The notes under the pieces were generated by a model. The model ran no database searches. It was not told the DNA's origin and saw only the letters and a program-made list of their open reading frames with translations. From Candidatus Obscuribacterales bacterium (lineage in GTDB: Bacteria; Cyanobacteriota; Vampirovibrionia; Obscuribacterales; Obscuribacteraceae), in assembly GCA_019744775.1 (NCBI GenBank), contig JAIETZ010000003.1, positions 558,001 through 622,000 on the forward strand: a stretch of 64,000 bases of DNA, in the 5' to 3' direction. This document shows, one piece after another, positions 46,225 to 57,193 of this stretch. Within the stretch, counting starts at the first letter, position 1. Every line of letters starts with the position of its first letter. Position numbers and translations under genes: made by a program.

Positions 46225-46926
46225 TTAAGCTTTGCCGCTTTGTTGATTCTGTCTATAGCGTCGCTGTTTGTCAGCCAGGTAATCTGGGTCCGTTAGTTGT
46301 TTGTTTAATTGGAATGTGCGGAAGCGGCAGGCTTCGGAGCAGAAGCGGGCTTTGGCTTTGCCGATGAAGAAGTCGCCGCAACGGTGGATGTCTGTTGAGG
46401 ATAAGAGTTTGCATTCGATGAGGATGGGGATTTCTTTGCGCCAGCGTTTTTCTGTTTCCATTGGTGGCGCTAGGCTTTCGCTGTCGAATGATCTTTGCTC
46501 TTTGAAGAGTCCTTCGCAGCGGTTGAGGGATGATTCATTGTCGTCTGCCAGAAAGTCGCTTAGAAAAGAAGCGAATTGGACAAGAATGGTTTCTTCCATT
46601 GCTTTCAGTAAGTCTGCGTCTGAGGTGCCGTTAGCTTTGGCGTGTAGGGTTGGAAGTGCAGTTGCTTTTGCCATGCTTAGTTCTATGCCGGACAATTTCT
46701 TGTCGAGCGTTTTTAAATCCACTGGCTCGTCGAAGTGCAATGCAGACACTTGATCGCGGATGAAGTTCAAACACTTCTGGAATTCATTTATAGATGCTTT
46801 GGAAAAGTCCGTCTGTTTGCCGGTAAGTTTGGTAAACCAGCTCTTTAAGTCATCGGTGGTGTTCCATTCGAATTGTTCGTTTAGAACGTCCATCCAGTCT
46901 AGTTTTGGGGGCGCTGCTGCCGGCAT
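46225..46926 (-). CDS. CGNR-like zinc-finger protein
   Basis: A 233-residue protein. The C-terminus (HRCGDFFIGKAKARFCSEACRFRTFQLNKQ) resembles the CGNR/ABATE-type zinc finger, which is C-x(n)-C-x3-C and often DNA-binding. The CGNR tetrad itself is not conserved (SEACRFR). The N-terminal 170 residues are helical and acidic. The ATG has a GGAA site. It may be a transcription regulator; this is uncertain. Confidence 0.6.
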   Translation of the reverse strand: MPAAAPPKLDWMDVLNEQFEWNTTDDLKSWFTKLTGKQTDFSKASINEFQKCLNFIRDQVSALHFDEPVDLKTLDKKLSGIELSMAKATALPTLHAKANGTSDADLLKAMEETILVQFASFLSDFLADDNESSLNRCEGLFKEQRSFDSESLAPPMETEKRWRKEIPILIECKLLSSTDIHRCGDFFIGKAKARFCSEACRFRTFQLNKQLTDPDYLADKQRRYRQNQQSGKA

Positions 46927-47050
46927 TGCTAAGGTTCCTAAGAGGCTGGCTTGACTACAACGATTGTGCGTGGTAACGTGTTACAACGCCTGGGCGTGAT
47001 ATACGCAATATAGTGCATAAGTTCCCTTTCTGCAAGGGTTGGAAAATCAT

Positions 47051-48475
47051 ATGAATAATGAAGTAAGTGCGGCTTTTGAGCCGTGCCAGACTGAGCCGTC
47101 CGAAAATGTTTTTACCGAAGGTTCGATTGGACGTGCCGTGTGGCAAATGGCTTGGCCATTATTGCTGACGTCCACGTTAAGTTCGTGTGTTGGATTAGTT
47201 GATATGTACATAGCAGGCTTCATGGGTGATGCTGCACAAGCTGCTATCGGTATCGGCGAGCAATTTATTTTCCTTGCTGTGACAATCGGCACAGGATTGT
47301 GCATCGGTTGCCAGGCTTTAATTTCGCGATGTGTTGGCGCTCGACAATTGCAGCTTGCTTGGTTGTACATAAAGGACAGTCTCTATGCTACGACGTTAAT
47401 CGGATTGTTAGCTACGGTGATTGGCATAGTTTTTGCGAAGCAAATATTTTCGTGCTTCGCTGCCGAGCCTGCAGTCACTGAACTTGGTGTTCGCTATCTG
47501 CAGCTAACGTCGCTAGGTAATTTGCCGTTTGTGTTGGCAATGACATTGACGGCGATATTCCGCGCTTATGGCGTACCTCATTATGCGTTGTATGTTTGGA
47601 CAATCATTACGGTAGTAAGTATCGGCTCGGCATTTGCATTTGTATTTAGTGACATGCCGTGGGGTGCGATGTCTGTAGATTCGCTTGCCTGGTCGTGGAA
47701 TCTAGGTGCCACGCTTGGGGTTATTTGTGGTTTTGTATTGTTGGTGAGAGAAGCGGGCGCATGCAATGCGCCCCTACAGGACAAATTTCGCACAATGCTA
47801 CCGTCAGTTACGCGCATGCGTGAGATTCTTGCTCTCGGGTTGCCGGCAACGATAGCCGAGCTGTCTTGGGTTATTTCGAATTTTCTGATGTTTGTGCTGT
47901 TTGCTAATTTCCCGCATGCAACAGAGGCGCAAGCTGCTTGGTCGGTGGCGCATAAGCTCGAAGAGACAGTAGCTTCGTATCCGCTATTGGCTCTGAGTCT
48001 GGCCGCAGCAGCAGTCGTGGGACAAAATCTTGGTGCGGGTAAAACATCGCGTGCATTCAAAGCCGCTTTGGTAATGGCTATCTACGCGGGCGTTGCTATG
48101 TTTGCTGTAGGCTGTATTTTGACTTTGGCATCTGCTCCGCTTGTTTCACTTTTCTCGCAAGATCAATTGGTAGTTCATTACGGGCAATTATTGCTTTCTG
48201 CTTCGCCGATTGTTTTGCCGTTGCTAGCAATATGGCTTGTCTTCTTCGGCGCAGTCGAAGGCGCTGGAGTGACAACTGTACCGATGATTTTCAATGCTGC
48301 TGGTTATCTGCTTGTGCGCTTACCGTTGGCGTGGGCATTGGCAATGCCGGCAGGGCTTGGAATGAACGGCGTGTTCATTGCGCTCTTTGTATCAAGATTC
48401 TTACTGAGCCTGATAGCCGGAATGGTGTTTTTGCGGCGCAGGTGGCTTAAGGTCGGCTTGTTACAGGCTGCTTAG
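47051..48475 (+). CDS. MATE family efflux transporter
   Basis: A 474-residue NorM-like antiporter with 12 predicted helices. The N-half starts SIGRAVWQMAWPLLLTSTLSSCVGLVDMY, and the C-half begins ILALGLPATIAELSW. The ATG was chosen with GGA seven bases upstream; an in-frame TTG four codons earlier is too close to its AAGGG. The loop between helices 6 and 7 is partly encoded by a 24-bp palindromic repeat inserted in frame (47755-47778). The neighbours give no substrate. Confidence 0.92.
   Translation: MNNEVSAAFEPCQTEPSENVFTEGSIGRAVWQMAWPLLLTSTLSSCVGLVDMYIAGFMGDAAQAAIGIGEQFIFLAVTIGTGLCIGCQALISRCVGARQLQLAWLYIKDSLYATTLIGLLATVIGIVFAKQIFSCFAAEPAVTELGVRYLQLTSLGNLPFVLAMTLTAIFRAYGVPHYALYVWTIITVVSIGSAFAFVFSDMPWGAMSVDSLAWSWNLGATLGVICGFVLLVREAGACNAPLQDKFRTMLPSVTRMREILALGLPATIAELSWVISNFLMFVLFANFPHATEAQAAWSVAHKLEETVASYPLLALSLAAAAVVGQNLGAGKTSRAFKAALVMAIYAGVAMFAVGCILTLASAPLVSLFSQDQLVVHYGQLLLSASPIVLPLLAIWLVFFGAVEGAGVTTVPMIFNAAGYLLVRLPLAWALAMPAGLGMNGVFIALFVSRFLLSLIAGMVFLRRRWLKVGLLQAA
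47755..47778 (-). repeat. PR24 repeat, copy 7, inside the MATE coding sequence
   Basis: An exact copy in reverse orientation, 24 bp, so it adds eight codons without a shift. The encoded loop reads EAGACNAPLQDK. It is the only copy inside a gene in this window. Confidence 0.9.
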
Positions 48476-49878
48476 AGTTTGCCGTCTAGAGTGTATGGAA
48501 ATTCGAAAATTGCATTACCGACTGTGACTTGCAGATAGGCTTCATCAAAGGGCTTGTGTTCAAAGTAGACAATACCTGTTTTTGATTGACCAGGATTAAG
48601 CACTTGTGGCTTGAGTGCAGTGCCGCGCATGGTGTTGGCTGTGGCAATGCCTGTTGCTTCAATGGCGTTAGCTTTGGCGTAATAAGCTTCGCGGGCGGCA
48701 TAATCAGGAACATCGTAAACACTTGTCCACTGCTGATATGGAATTCCCCACGCGCCCCAATAGGGTCCTGGAGTGTAACCAGAGTAGTTGGTGATGATGC
48801 GTTGGCGTTGCATGTTGCCGAGAAGGCGATTCCAGGCTGCTTTGGATTCGGCTTTGTCTTGAATCACATCAGCTATGACATTAGGGTCAAGCCTGAATAA
48901 TTCCTCTTGCTTCGGTTTGCGATTGAAAAGTTTTACCGGGCCGACTCCGACAGCAATTGGTTTGTCGCTGTTGTTGGACATGGACACCATTACGTTTAGC
49001 CTTATGCCGTCATCATATATTGCTGTAGCTACGCGCAAGCCGTTAGCGCTCATGTATTTGACGGTGCGATCTGGTTCGTTTAGTTGCCGGCAGCGCGGTG
49101 AGCCTTCTGACCAGTTTAAGGTGACTCCGCCTTTTGCGTAGATTGATTGATCTAGCGCGACAAATTCTTCTTTGGCGGCAAAAGACTTAGCGAAAAGATC
49201 GGCTGCTTCGTCTCTGTTGCCTTGACGTTGATAAAGCGTGGCACAGTCTTGCATGACGTCGGCAAGAAGTAGTCCCTGATAATCAGGATTGTTTTGCAGA
49301 ATAGTAATTGCTCTTCTGTAGAGTGGTTCGGCTTGATCAGAAAAGCCTTGCTTGTCCAAGCACTTACCCAGAGTGTAGATGCTTCTGGCTAATTGCGGAC
49401 TATTGTCTGCGAGTTTTTGTCTAATAGCTATCGACTGCTTGGCTAAAGTTTCCGCTTTGGCAAACTTGCGTTGCCCCGTGTAAATCCAGGCAAGACCATT
49501 TAAGCATTGAGCGGCTTCTTCGCTTTCCGCACCTTTGAATTTCTTTGCTAATTCCAAGGATTTGTCAAAGAGCCATTCAGCATCGGTGTATTGCCAGGTG
49601 CCGAGATAGACTTCTCCCAGAGCAAGGCGTGCCAACATCAGTTGCTCATTTTGTGTGCCGCGCTTTTTTGATTCTCTTATGGCGCGCATCAATTTTTCAT
49701 CGGCTTCGCCGTAGTTGCGCTTAGCCAGAGCGGACATGCCGGCTTTGTAGTAACGACCCCAAGGAGTTGTTTCAAATACGGCACTGCCTTTGAGCACGTC
49801 ATCAGTAGATGGAGTTTGCGCAAAAGCAGATTGCTGAAGCACTAGAAGCAGGCTCAGCGATAAAAGTATTTTGTTCAC
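48472..49878 (-). CDS. Exported TPR protein
   Basis: A 468-residue protein with a clear signal peptide (MNKILLSLSLLLVLQQSAFAQTPS) starting at GTG, then about five TPRs (YGEADEKLMRAIRES to ADLFAKSF), and a C-terminal beta domain of about 200 residues. A longer frame, to 49947, would translate through a PR24 repeat and hide the signal peptide, so the GTG was preferred. It is probably an envelope scaffold. It converges with the MATE gene, overlapping by 4 bp. Confidence 0.75.
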   Translation of the reverse strand: MNKILLSLSLLLVLQQSAFAQTPSTDDVLKGSAVFETTPWGRYYKAGMSALAKRNYGEADEKLMRAIRESKKRGTQNEQLMLARLALGEVYLGTWQYTDAEWLFDKSLELAKKFKGAESEEAAQCLNGLAWIYTGQRKFAKAETLAKQSIAIRQKLADNSPQLARSIYTLGKCLDKQGFSDQAEPLYRRAITILQNNPDYQGLLLADVMQDCATLYQRQGNRDEAADLFAKSFAAKEEFVALDQSIYAKGGVTLNWSEGSPRCRQLNEPDRTVKYMSANGLRVATAIYDDGIRLNVMVSMSNNSDKPIAVGVGPVKLFNRKPKQEELFRLDPNVIADVIQDKAESKAAWNRLLGNMQRQRIITNYSGYTPGPYWGAWGIPYQQWTSVYDVPDYAAREAYYAKANAIEATGIATANTMRGTALKPQVLNPGQSKTGIVYFEHKPFDEAYLQVTVGNAIFEFPYTLDGKL

Positions 49879-49890
49879 AGAGATCTCTTT

Positions 49891-49913
49891 TGTAGGGGCG
49901 CATTGCATGCGCC
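49891..49913 (+). repeat. PR24 repeat, copy 8
   Basis: TGTAG, GGGCGCA, TTGCA and TGCGCC, with the last base changed. It lies between the TPR gene start and the DUF1292 gene stop, in the leader of the TPR gene. Confidence 0.85.
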
Positions 49914-49919
49914 TAAATC

Positions 49920-50264
49920 CTAATGGTCTGAGCAGCCTTCGCCACAACCATGTTCGTCGCCGCCTTCGATGGTTTTCGCCATTGATTCAACGTGGGCAAC
50001 TACCTTTTGAAATTCTTCTTCTGTTTCAATTGTCTGGAAGATCGCTTGATCGCCCTTCTGTATCAGGCGCATGATGACGAGCGAACCTTTTTCGTCGGCG
50101 CCTTCCCCTTCTTCTTCGCCGTCTTCACCGCCAAGGTTCAAGAGCAACGCATATTCTTTCTCATCGAAATCGAATATATCAATAATTTGGCAGGAATATG
50201 AATGTCCGTCCTCACCTTCGAGCGTGACTATTGTGTCTTCCGATTGAAGTTGTTCTTCGTTCAT
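49920..50264 (-). CDS. DUF1292 family protein
   Basis: A 114-residue acidic protein. IVTLEGEDGHSYSCQIIDIFDFDEKEYALLL and the later VIMRLIQKGDQAIFQTIETEEEFQKV are typical of DUF1292 (YrzB-like). The Gly/Glu-rich insert and the C-terminal HGCGEGCSDH, which could bind metal, are additions. The ATG overlaps the stop of the upstream K+ channel gene (ATGA), so they are coupled. Confidence 0.85.
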   Translation of the reverse strand: MNEEQLQSEDTIVTLEGEDGHSYSCQIIDIFDFDEKEYALLLNLGGEDGEEEGEGADEKGSLVIMRLIQKGDQAIFQTIETEEEFQKVVAHVESMAKTIEGGDEHGCGEGCSDH

Positions 50265-51283
50265 TTCATTTCCTCAAGAATGAGAGCTCCTGCCAGTTCA
50301 GAAAGCTTTTTCAGTTGTTCTTCCGTGCCTAACGCAATTAGTTCGTCCGATTCGGCAAATGTATGGTCAGGTGCCGGGTTCGTAATGAGCTTACCATGTT
50401 TGCTAACCGCCAAAATCATGGCACCGGAAATCTGTTTTACGTTGGCATCTTTTAAGCTCATACCGACGAGTTTTGAGCCTTTTTTAAGGGAGACTTGTTC
50501 CATGCGCAGGTCATAGCCTGGTGTGTGCATGGCAACGTCAAGAAATTCCAGCACTAGCGGATGCGTTACGGCAGTTGCCATGCGTCTGCCGCAAATGACA
50601 TACGGTGAGATAACCTTTTGGGCGCCAGCGCGAATCATTTTGGCTTCTGAGCCGGGATTGCCGGAGCGGGAAACGATGTGGATATCCTTATTTAGCTCGC
50701 TGGCGGCCAGGGCTATAAAAGTATTGGCTGTGTCGTCAGGCAGGGTGCAGACTATGCCGCTGGCAGCTTCAATTCTGGCATCTCTTAGGATCTCGTCGGC
50801 TGTGGCGTCACCTTGAATGATGAGCATGCCGTCTTGTTCGGCGCGCTTGGCGCGCAGTGGGTCTTGTTCAATGACCAAAAAAGGAACTTTGCTGTCCTTA
50901 AAGTGGTTGGCGACTTCTTGTCCGGTCCGACCATAGCCGCAAACTATTTTGTGTCCTGACAACCCGTTGATTTGTCTTTTCATATACCGACGTCCAAATA
51001 TGGCTGTGGGGTTAGCCTCCAGCAAGAGTTGTACCATGTTGCCGACAATAGAAAGGAATACACCGACGCCGGCCAATATAAAGAAAATTGTGAAGATGCG
51101 TCCGGCATCGTCCAGCTTGAGCTCGCCGTAGCCGACAGTTGCCAGCATATTTACGGTCATCCACAAGGCGTCAAGAAACGTCCAGTGCTCGATAAGCATG
51201 TAGCCCATCGTGCCGAATGCTACGAGCAGAACTATTCTTATTGAATAGGAAACGATGCGTCCCTGTGTGGATGCGGGTTTCAC
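50261..51283 (-). CDS. Two-helix potassium channel with RCK (TrkA-N/TrkA-C) domains
   Basis: A 340-residue channel subunit. Two membrane helices flank a selectivity filter TVGYGE (residues 49-54). A cytoplasmic RCK domain follows with the nucleotide-binding GYGRTGQEVANHF and the later acidic EQDPLRAKR, then a TrkA-C domain (MEQVSLKKGSKLVGMSL). The layout matches MthK and cyanobacterial channels gated by Ca2+ or nucleotides. The start is GTG with AAGG seven bases upstream. It is divergent from atpD. Confidence 0.93.
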   Translation of the reverse strand: MKPASTQGRIVSYSIRIVLLVAFGTMGYMLIEHWTFLDALWMTVNMLATVGYGELKLDDAGRIFTIFFILAGVGVFLSIVGNMVQLLLEANPTAIFGRRYMKRQINGLSGHKIVCGYGRTGQEVANHFKDSKVPFLVIEQDPLRAKRAEQDGMLIIQGDATADEILRDARIEAASGIVCTLPDDTANTFIALAASELNKDIHIVSRSGNPGSEAKMIRAGAQKVISPYVICGRRMATAVTHPLVLEFLDVAMHTPGYDLRMEQVSLKKGSKLVGMSLKDANVKQISGAMILAVSKHGKLITNPAPDHTFAESDELIALGTEEQLKKLSELAGALILEEMK

Positions 51284-51297
51284 TTGGTTACCTTTTT

Positions 51298-51405
51298 CTT
51301 ACGCTCCGGCTCCAGCTAACGCTTCCGCCTTCGCTTGCCATCCGGCAATCCACGCTCCACTTCGCATCGCTCCTCGCGACGCTGCGTTCTCGCTGTGGCC
51401 TGTGA
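51298..51405 (-). repeat. Dispersed structured repeat, copy D
   Basis: Reverse orientation. Read on the minus strand it has AGCGAGAACGCAGCG (as in copy C), AGTGGAGCG, CCGGATGGCAAGCGAAGG (as in copy B), a short AGC GTTA GCT hairpin and GCCGGAGCGTAAG. It lies between the divergent K+ channel and atpD genes. Confidence 0.65.
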
Positions 51406-51476
51406 AATGAGCATACAGTCTACGTTTCCCTTTGTAAATAATCTGAAATTCATTACAGGTATATAGATGTACGTAG

Positions 51477-52978
<1,502 letters not shown>

Positions 52979-52979
<1 letters not shown>

Positions 52980-53683
52980 TGACTAAGAAACACGAGCACA
53001 CAACCGAGCAACCGGAATCAAATCCGCAACCAAAGGCATCCAGCCGCCGAGTATATTTATTCGGCAGATTGGAAAATGAAGTTGCTATGCCTGTTATTGC
53101 TCGCCTGCTGAAACTAAACGATCGTGACAGCAGCCGTCCAATCGACTTGTATATCAACTCAGCCGGCGGCAACGGATACAACGCTGATGCGATAATTGCC
53201 GTTATGCACTCGATAGATGCCCCAGTAAACACGATTTGCTTGGGACATGCGCTATCCGGTGCTTGCGAAATTCTCGCCTCTGCTACAGGCAAACGCCAAG
53301 CATATGAATTTTCCACATTGATGTTCCACCAGACCCTCTGGGAAGCTGATGGCGATATCACCAATTTGGAAATTCAAGCTCAGCAGGGTCAACGTTTCCG
53401 TGAAGCGCAAATTGAACTTTTGCATCGCTGCACCGGTAAAGACAAAGATACGATCCGTACAGATATTGAACGCGATCACTATATGTCTGCCGGTGAAGCG
53501 TTGCGCTATGGACTAGTCGATGAAGTGATACCACATACGTCTAAACGTGGACGCAGCGGTAAGAAGGCTAAGTCCGGCAGCAAAGTTCGCAGCATCTCTA
53601 AAGCTGCTAAGCGCGCAAGCAAGGTTGCCGCTTCTTACAAACCGAAGAAGTCCGCTCGTACAACTCGTAAATCGCGCAAGTAA
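52979..53683 (+). CDS. ClpP-like serine protease with basic C-terminal tail
   Basis: A 234-residue ClpP-family protein. Ser93 (GHALSGACE), His117 (LMFHQTL) and Asp166 (IERDHYMSAGEA) form a complete triad, and YINSAGGNGYNADAI is the oxyanion region. It differs from housekeeping ClpP by a Gln/Pro-rich N-terminus and a 47-residue tail with 20 Lys or Arg (188-234). The start overlaps the atpD stop and atpC follows 17 bp later. It may be translated with, and possibly act on, ATP synthase subunits, or be a pseudo-subunit of another Clp particle. The tail could bind nucleic acid or acidic lipids. Confidence 0.88.
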
Positions 53684-53700
53684 AATCCTGGAGAATTACA

Positions 53701-54135
53701 ATGGCTAACAAGCTAATGCTTCGCATCATCACCCCAGAGCGTGTTGTTCTTGAACAAGAAGTCGAGCAAGTAGTTGCTCGCGCCGTTGACGGTGAGCTTT
53801 CAATTCTTCCGAATCACGAACCGCTTCTAACAGCGCTTTCAATCGATGTGATGCGCTGGCAGGTTGATCAAAAGCATGAAGAGACAGCAGCTGTTATGGG
53901 CGGCATCATGGAAGTCAACAAAAACGAAGTGACGATCCTTTCGGATTTAGCTGAGTTGGATACTGAAATTGACGAAGCTGCTGCGCATCAAGACAAGTCT
54001 CGCCTCGAAGCTGAGAAGACGCAGAAGCTCGATAAGCTCGATGCTTACATCACTGAAATGGGTATTGCTAAGAGCATGGCCCGCTTGAAGGCAGTGGAAA
54101 TCCGCCGCACGAAGCGTGGTAAGGCATCGCACTAG
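53701..54135 (+). CDS. atpC: F0F1 ATP synthase subunit epsilon
   Basis: A 144-residue regulatory subunit of the rotor stalk. The beta-sandwich (LMLRIITPERVVLEQEVEQVVARAVDGELSILPNHEPLLTAL) is followed by two C-terminal helices with Ala/Lys/Glu composition. GGAG precedes the ATG. It is the last gene of the atpD-clpP-like-atpC operon and converges with a TadG-like gene. Confidence 0.95.
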   Translation: MANKLMLRIITPERVVLEQEVEQVVARAVDGELSILPNHEPLLTALSIDVMRWQVDQKHEETAAVMGGIMEVNKNEVTILSDLAELDTEIDEAAAHQDKSRLEAEKTQKLDKLDAYITEMGIAKSMARLKAVEIRRTKRGKASH

Positions 54136-54169
54136 AAAGTCAATAACTTGGTGTGAGCAATTGCGCTTC

Positions 54170-57100
54170 TTACGTAGCGTAGATACTCGGGGTCGGAGGA
54201 ATGTGCAAGATTGCTCCAAATCTTCGAATTTGCCATAGTCCAGCAGGTGTCTTTAATGCTCCATCGCCTGGAACTATTGTGGCGATGCCCCATGGATACC
54301 AGGCTAATCCCCACCAGGCTATGCCTGTGGCTGGATGGCAGTAGTAATACTGGTAACCAACTCCGGATTTGAATGTCGTGAAAAGAGGAATTTCATCGGG
54401 TGGCTTCGGTGGAGGCGGCGGTGGGATTTGTGGACATGTTATTGCCCAGATAGCAGCAACGGGTGCTCCTTGAGGTGTCAGGCTGCCAAAGTAATCAGAA
54501 GCTGCGCTGGGATTTGGGGACGACTCGGACTCAGTACTCGGATAGGCGTTGGCAAATTGGTCTTTTGCCTGAATTTGATAACTGACTACTGCTTTGGCGC
54601 TATCCGAACTAGCATCGGAAACTAGTCCTGATGTGCTCTGATAAATGGTCTGCCCCTTACCGGTCGGAACATTTGTATAAGGACTATTCTTATCCATCAC
54701 TACTTTTGCTTCAAACTTGCCGGGTTCTTTTGAACTGGTACCGACTAGTTGATAGTGAAAGAATGCAGCTAATGGGGGTGCCGCACTTTGTGCCAGAACA
54801 GGAGGCAGGAAGTGCGAATCCGAATTCTTTGTTTGCAGAGTAATTACGGGATTGGAATTGTGCTTGTAAATATTCAGTGCTGAAGTTGCCAGTCCATTAA
54901 CTGATACCGGTGCTGCGCACCAATCACTTATTGTAGTTGCAGGTGGTTGCAGTTGAACAGGAAATTTTGTGTCCTTTGCGAGTATGAAATTCTTGGCGGC
55001 ACCGGGAGCATTGGCGCCAAAATTCATGTATCCGTGTCCGTCTACCCAAATGCTGTTGCCGAACGGCCATGGATATTGTGCCGGGTAAAAGTCCGCTCCG
55101 CCTATAATGAAATGATTTGGAGCAATTTTCTTGACACCAGTTCCAGTTAGGGACTTCAAATTGTTTATCATGGAATTGGTAATTTCCAGAACATAAGTTG
55201 AATTGACTAGTGCTGCCACCACGCGAGCGGCTTCTGGCTTTTGTAAGTATTGAATCGCTGTTTTTCCTATAGACGATTCGTCTTGTGTCGATGCTTTTAC
55301 TTCGGCAATTTCGTTTACCAGAGATTGTCTGGCCGCGGCACCTGTTGTTTTTGAAAGCTGTGTGTTAAGGGCAGCAACTTTCTCATTAACCTCTTTGATG
55401 TGGACATCTTTCAAAATGTCCATAACCGCTTGATTGACTACGACTGCTGAACTATTGGTGTAATCCAACGCATTTAGAAAATCGAGAAGGTCCTGATAAG
55501 GATTGCCGTCACTAGTTTTTAGTGTGCCGTCATAGCCTATGCTAACTACAGCTGCACCGGCAGGCAAAGTGCCATCCGCAGGCAGATAACCCCACATGTT
55601 GGCCTGTTGGCGATCAAAAGCGGCTGCATTGCTGTTGTATTCACTAAGATCGCGAGGGTCCTTGATAGTGCCCAGACTCTGGCGAAGTGCATCGCCTATA
55701 GTTGCGTTGGGTACTTTGAGTGTTTCCGGCAGAATAGTTAGAATTGCTGTAGTTACAGCAGGAGCAGTTGGGGCCATTACAGCAGGAACAGGTCGTGCCG
55801 GCGCAGAAGGAGGTGCTTGCTGTGCATAAGTCGGTTGGAATAGGTTGTTGGCTAATGGCGACGGCGTGACCGTATTTGAGGACATGCTCAAGGTGAATTT
55901 GGTGTCAAGCACGTCCAGTACTTTCTGGACATTGGGTAGGTTAGTGCAACTGCGCAGCCAGTCATAAACACAACAGTTTAGCGCTAATGAAGGATCTCCC
56001 TCGTCCAGACCCTTTATCCCTTTGAAGGCCGCTTGTTCTAGTGTTCCTCCGCCTGGGTTGGGACCGCCTTTTACTTGATACCATTTACCCGAGTCAGTCC
56101 AACCTGTTTTGCTGCTTTGTAGTTGTCCATTCAATACGTCAGATGTAGAGCTGTTCATTATTGACTTAACGCTGGAAAAATCTACGGCTCCCCCAGTGAC
56201 GGATACCGGATTGGTCGGTATGCCCGCAGGAAATGCCATTTCTAAAACACCCGGTTGCTGAAGCACAGCTCTGTTGCCGGCTTGCGCATAAGAAATAGTG
56301 TGAACTGCAGTTTTCGATGTCTCAGCTTTTGGATCCGCAACTGCTTTTACCGGTTGGTCACAAGAGACTTGAACGGCGACCGGGATATCATTACTCGAAA
56401 GCAGACTAAAAAGACCTTGCTCCAGTAAAGCTGGCTCGTTGCCGACTGGAGCAAATCTAACTGTCGAAGCACTACTGCTGGCTACTGGCATGCCGGGAAC
56501 TGGAATATCGATATTGCCCAAGTAATATTTTTGGGAGCCTTTGGAGTAAGAATTAGTCGCGTTGAAGGAAACTGTATCAAGCGATTCCGGATTTGGTACA
56601 GGTGTATTGGTTTTGGCTTGACCCGACGCTGCAGAAATCGTACCGACAGTAACGGAGAAATTTTGTGGTGCATCGGTCGTGCCGGCCAACACTTTACTGC
56701 TGGCTAAATAGGCGTCATAGGCCTTTTGGCGAATGTTGACTTGTTTTCCATTCCTATCATAGGCGGATGTACCACCGGCAGCAGATGACTTAATTCTCTG
56801 AGTTAGTACTGATAAAGCTTGGTTGGTCTGGTTGAGGTCGTTTTGAACGAGATATGCCAAGGTTTTATTGTTGAGTTCCCGGGCAATTATGGCGTCTACT
56901 CGCAAAGTTGCCATAACAGTGTTAACACCATACACAGGCCATTTGCTGTCGCCTTCAGGGTCTTCTGCCAGAGCCATACGACCCATTGGGCCATCGACAA
57001 CTATGGACGTCATTTCCTTGGCTGCTGCCAAAGACGAGGCATCAATGGCATTCTGTGCTTCTTTGTGTAAGCCCTGGAGCTGGTTGGTGTTCCAAACCAC

Positions 57101-57193
57101 AAAAGCAATGATAAATGCCATGACCGCAAACAGGGCTATGACCAATATTGTTGTATTACCTGCCTGCTTTAACCGTCCTGGCTTGAATGTCAT
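54170..57193 (-). CDS. Giant TadG-like envelope protein 1
   Basis: A 1007-residue protein. The N-terminus (AGNTTILVIALFAVMAF, helix at about 13-34, then HKEAQNAIDASSLAAAKEM) is the TadE/TadG pattern of Flp-pilus assembly proteins. The rest is a long outward region with Pro/Ala-rich spacers (PPSAPARPVPAVMAPTAPA), a FQPTYAQQ segment and a C-terminal Trp/Tyr-rich part after PPPPPKPPDE. It is far larger than known TadG proteins. It is divergent from, and paralogous to, the protein at 57526-60651, sharing TTIxxD-type text after the helix. Its function in adhesion or surface display is inferred. Confidence 0.72.
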   Translation of the reverse strand: MTFKPGRLKQAGNTTILVIALFAVMAFIIAFVVWNTNQLQGLHKEAQNAIDASSLAAAKEMTSIVVDGPMGRMALAEDPEGDSKWPVYGVNTVMATLRVDAIIARELNNKTLAYLVQNDLNQTNQALSVLTQRIKSSAAGGTSAYDRNGKQVNIRQKAYDAYLASSKVLAGTTDAPQNFSVTVGTISAASGQAKTNTPVPNPESLDTVSFNATNSYSKGSQKYYLGNIDIPVPGMPVASSSASTVRFAPVGNEPALLEQGLFSLLSSNDIPVAVQVSCDQPVKAVADPKAETSKTAVHTISYAQAGNRAVLQQPGVLEMAFPAGIPTNPVSVTGGAVDFSSVKSIMNSSTSDVLNGQLQSSKTGWTDSGKWYQVKGGPNPGGGTLEQAAFKGIKGLDEGDPSLALNCCVYDWLRSCTNLPNVQKVLDVLDTKFTLSMSSNTVTPSPLANNLFQPTYAQQAPPSAPARPVPAVMAPTAPAVTTAILTILPETLKVPNATIGDALRQSLGTIKDPRDLSEYNSNAAAFDRQQANMWGYLPADGTLPAGAAVVSIGYDGTLKTSDGNPYQDLLDFLNALDYTNSSAVVVNQAVMDILKDVHIKEVNEKVAALNTQLSKTTGAAARQSLVNEIAEVKASTQDESSIGKTAIQYLQKPEAARVVAALVNSTYVLEITNSMINNLKSLTGTGVKKIAPNHFIIGGADFYPAQYPWPFGNSIWVDGHGYMNFGANAPGAAKNFILAKDTKFPVQLQPPATTISDWCAAPVSVNGLATSALNIYKHNSNPVITLQTKNSDSHFLPPVLAQSAAPPLAAFFHYQLVGTSSKEPGKFEAKVVMDKNSPYTNVPTGKGQTIYQSTSGLVSDASSDSAKAVVSYQIQAKDQFANAYPSTESESSPNPSAASDYFGSLTPQGAPVAAIWAITCPQIPPPPPPKPPDEIPLFTTFKSGVGYQYYYCHPATGIAWWGLAWYPWGIATIVPGDGALKTPAGLWQIRRFGAILHIPPTPSIYAT

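Noticed and set aside
49879-49947. A longer N-terminus for the TPR protein at 48472
   Set aside because: It would be encoded by a PR24 repeat and would bury a clear signal peptide; GTG at 49878 fits better.
54136-54169. A terminator between atpC and the TadG-like gene
   Set aside because: The only stem possible is four or five bases with no T tract, too weak to call.
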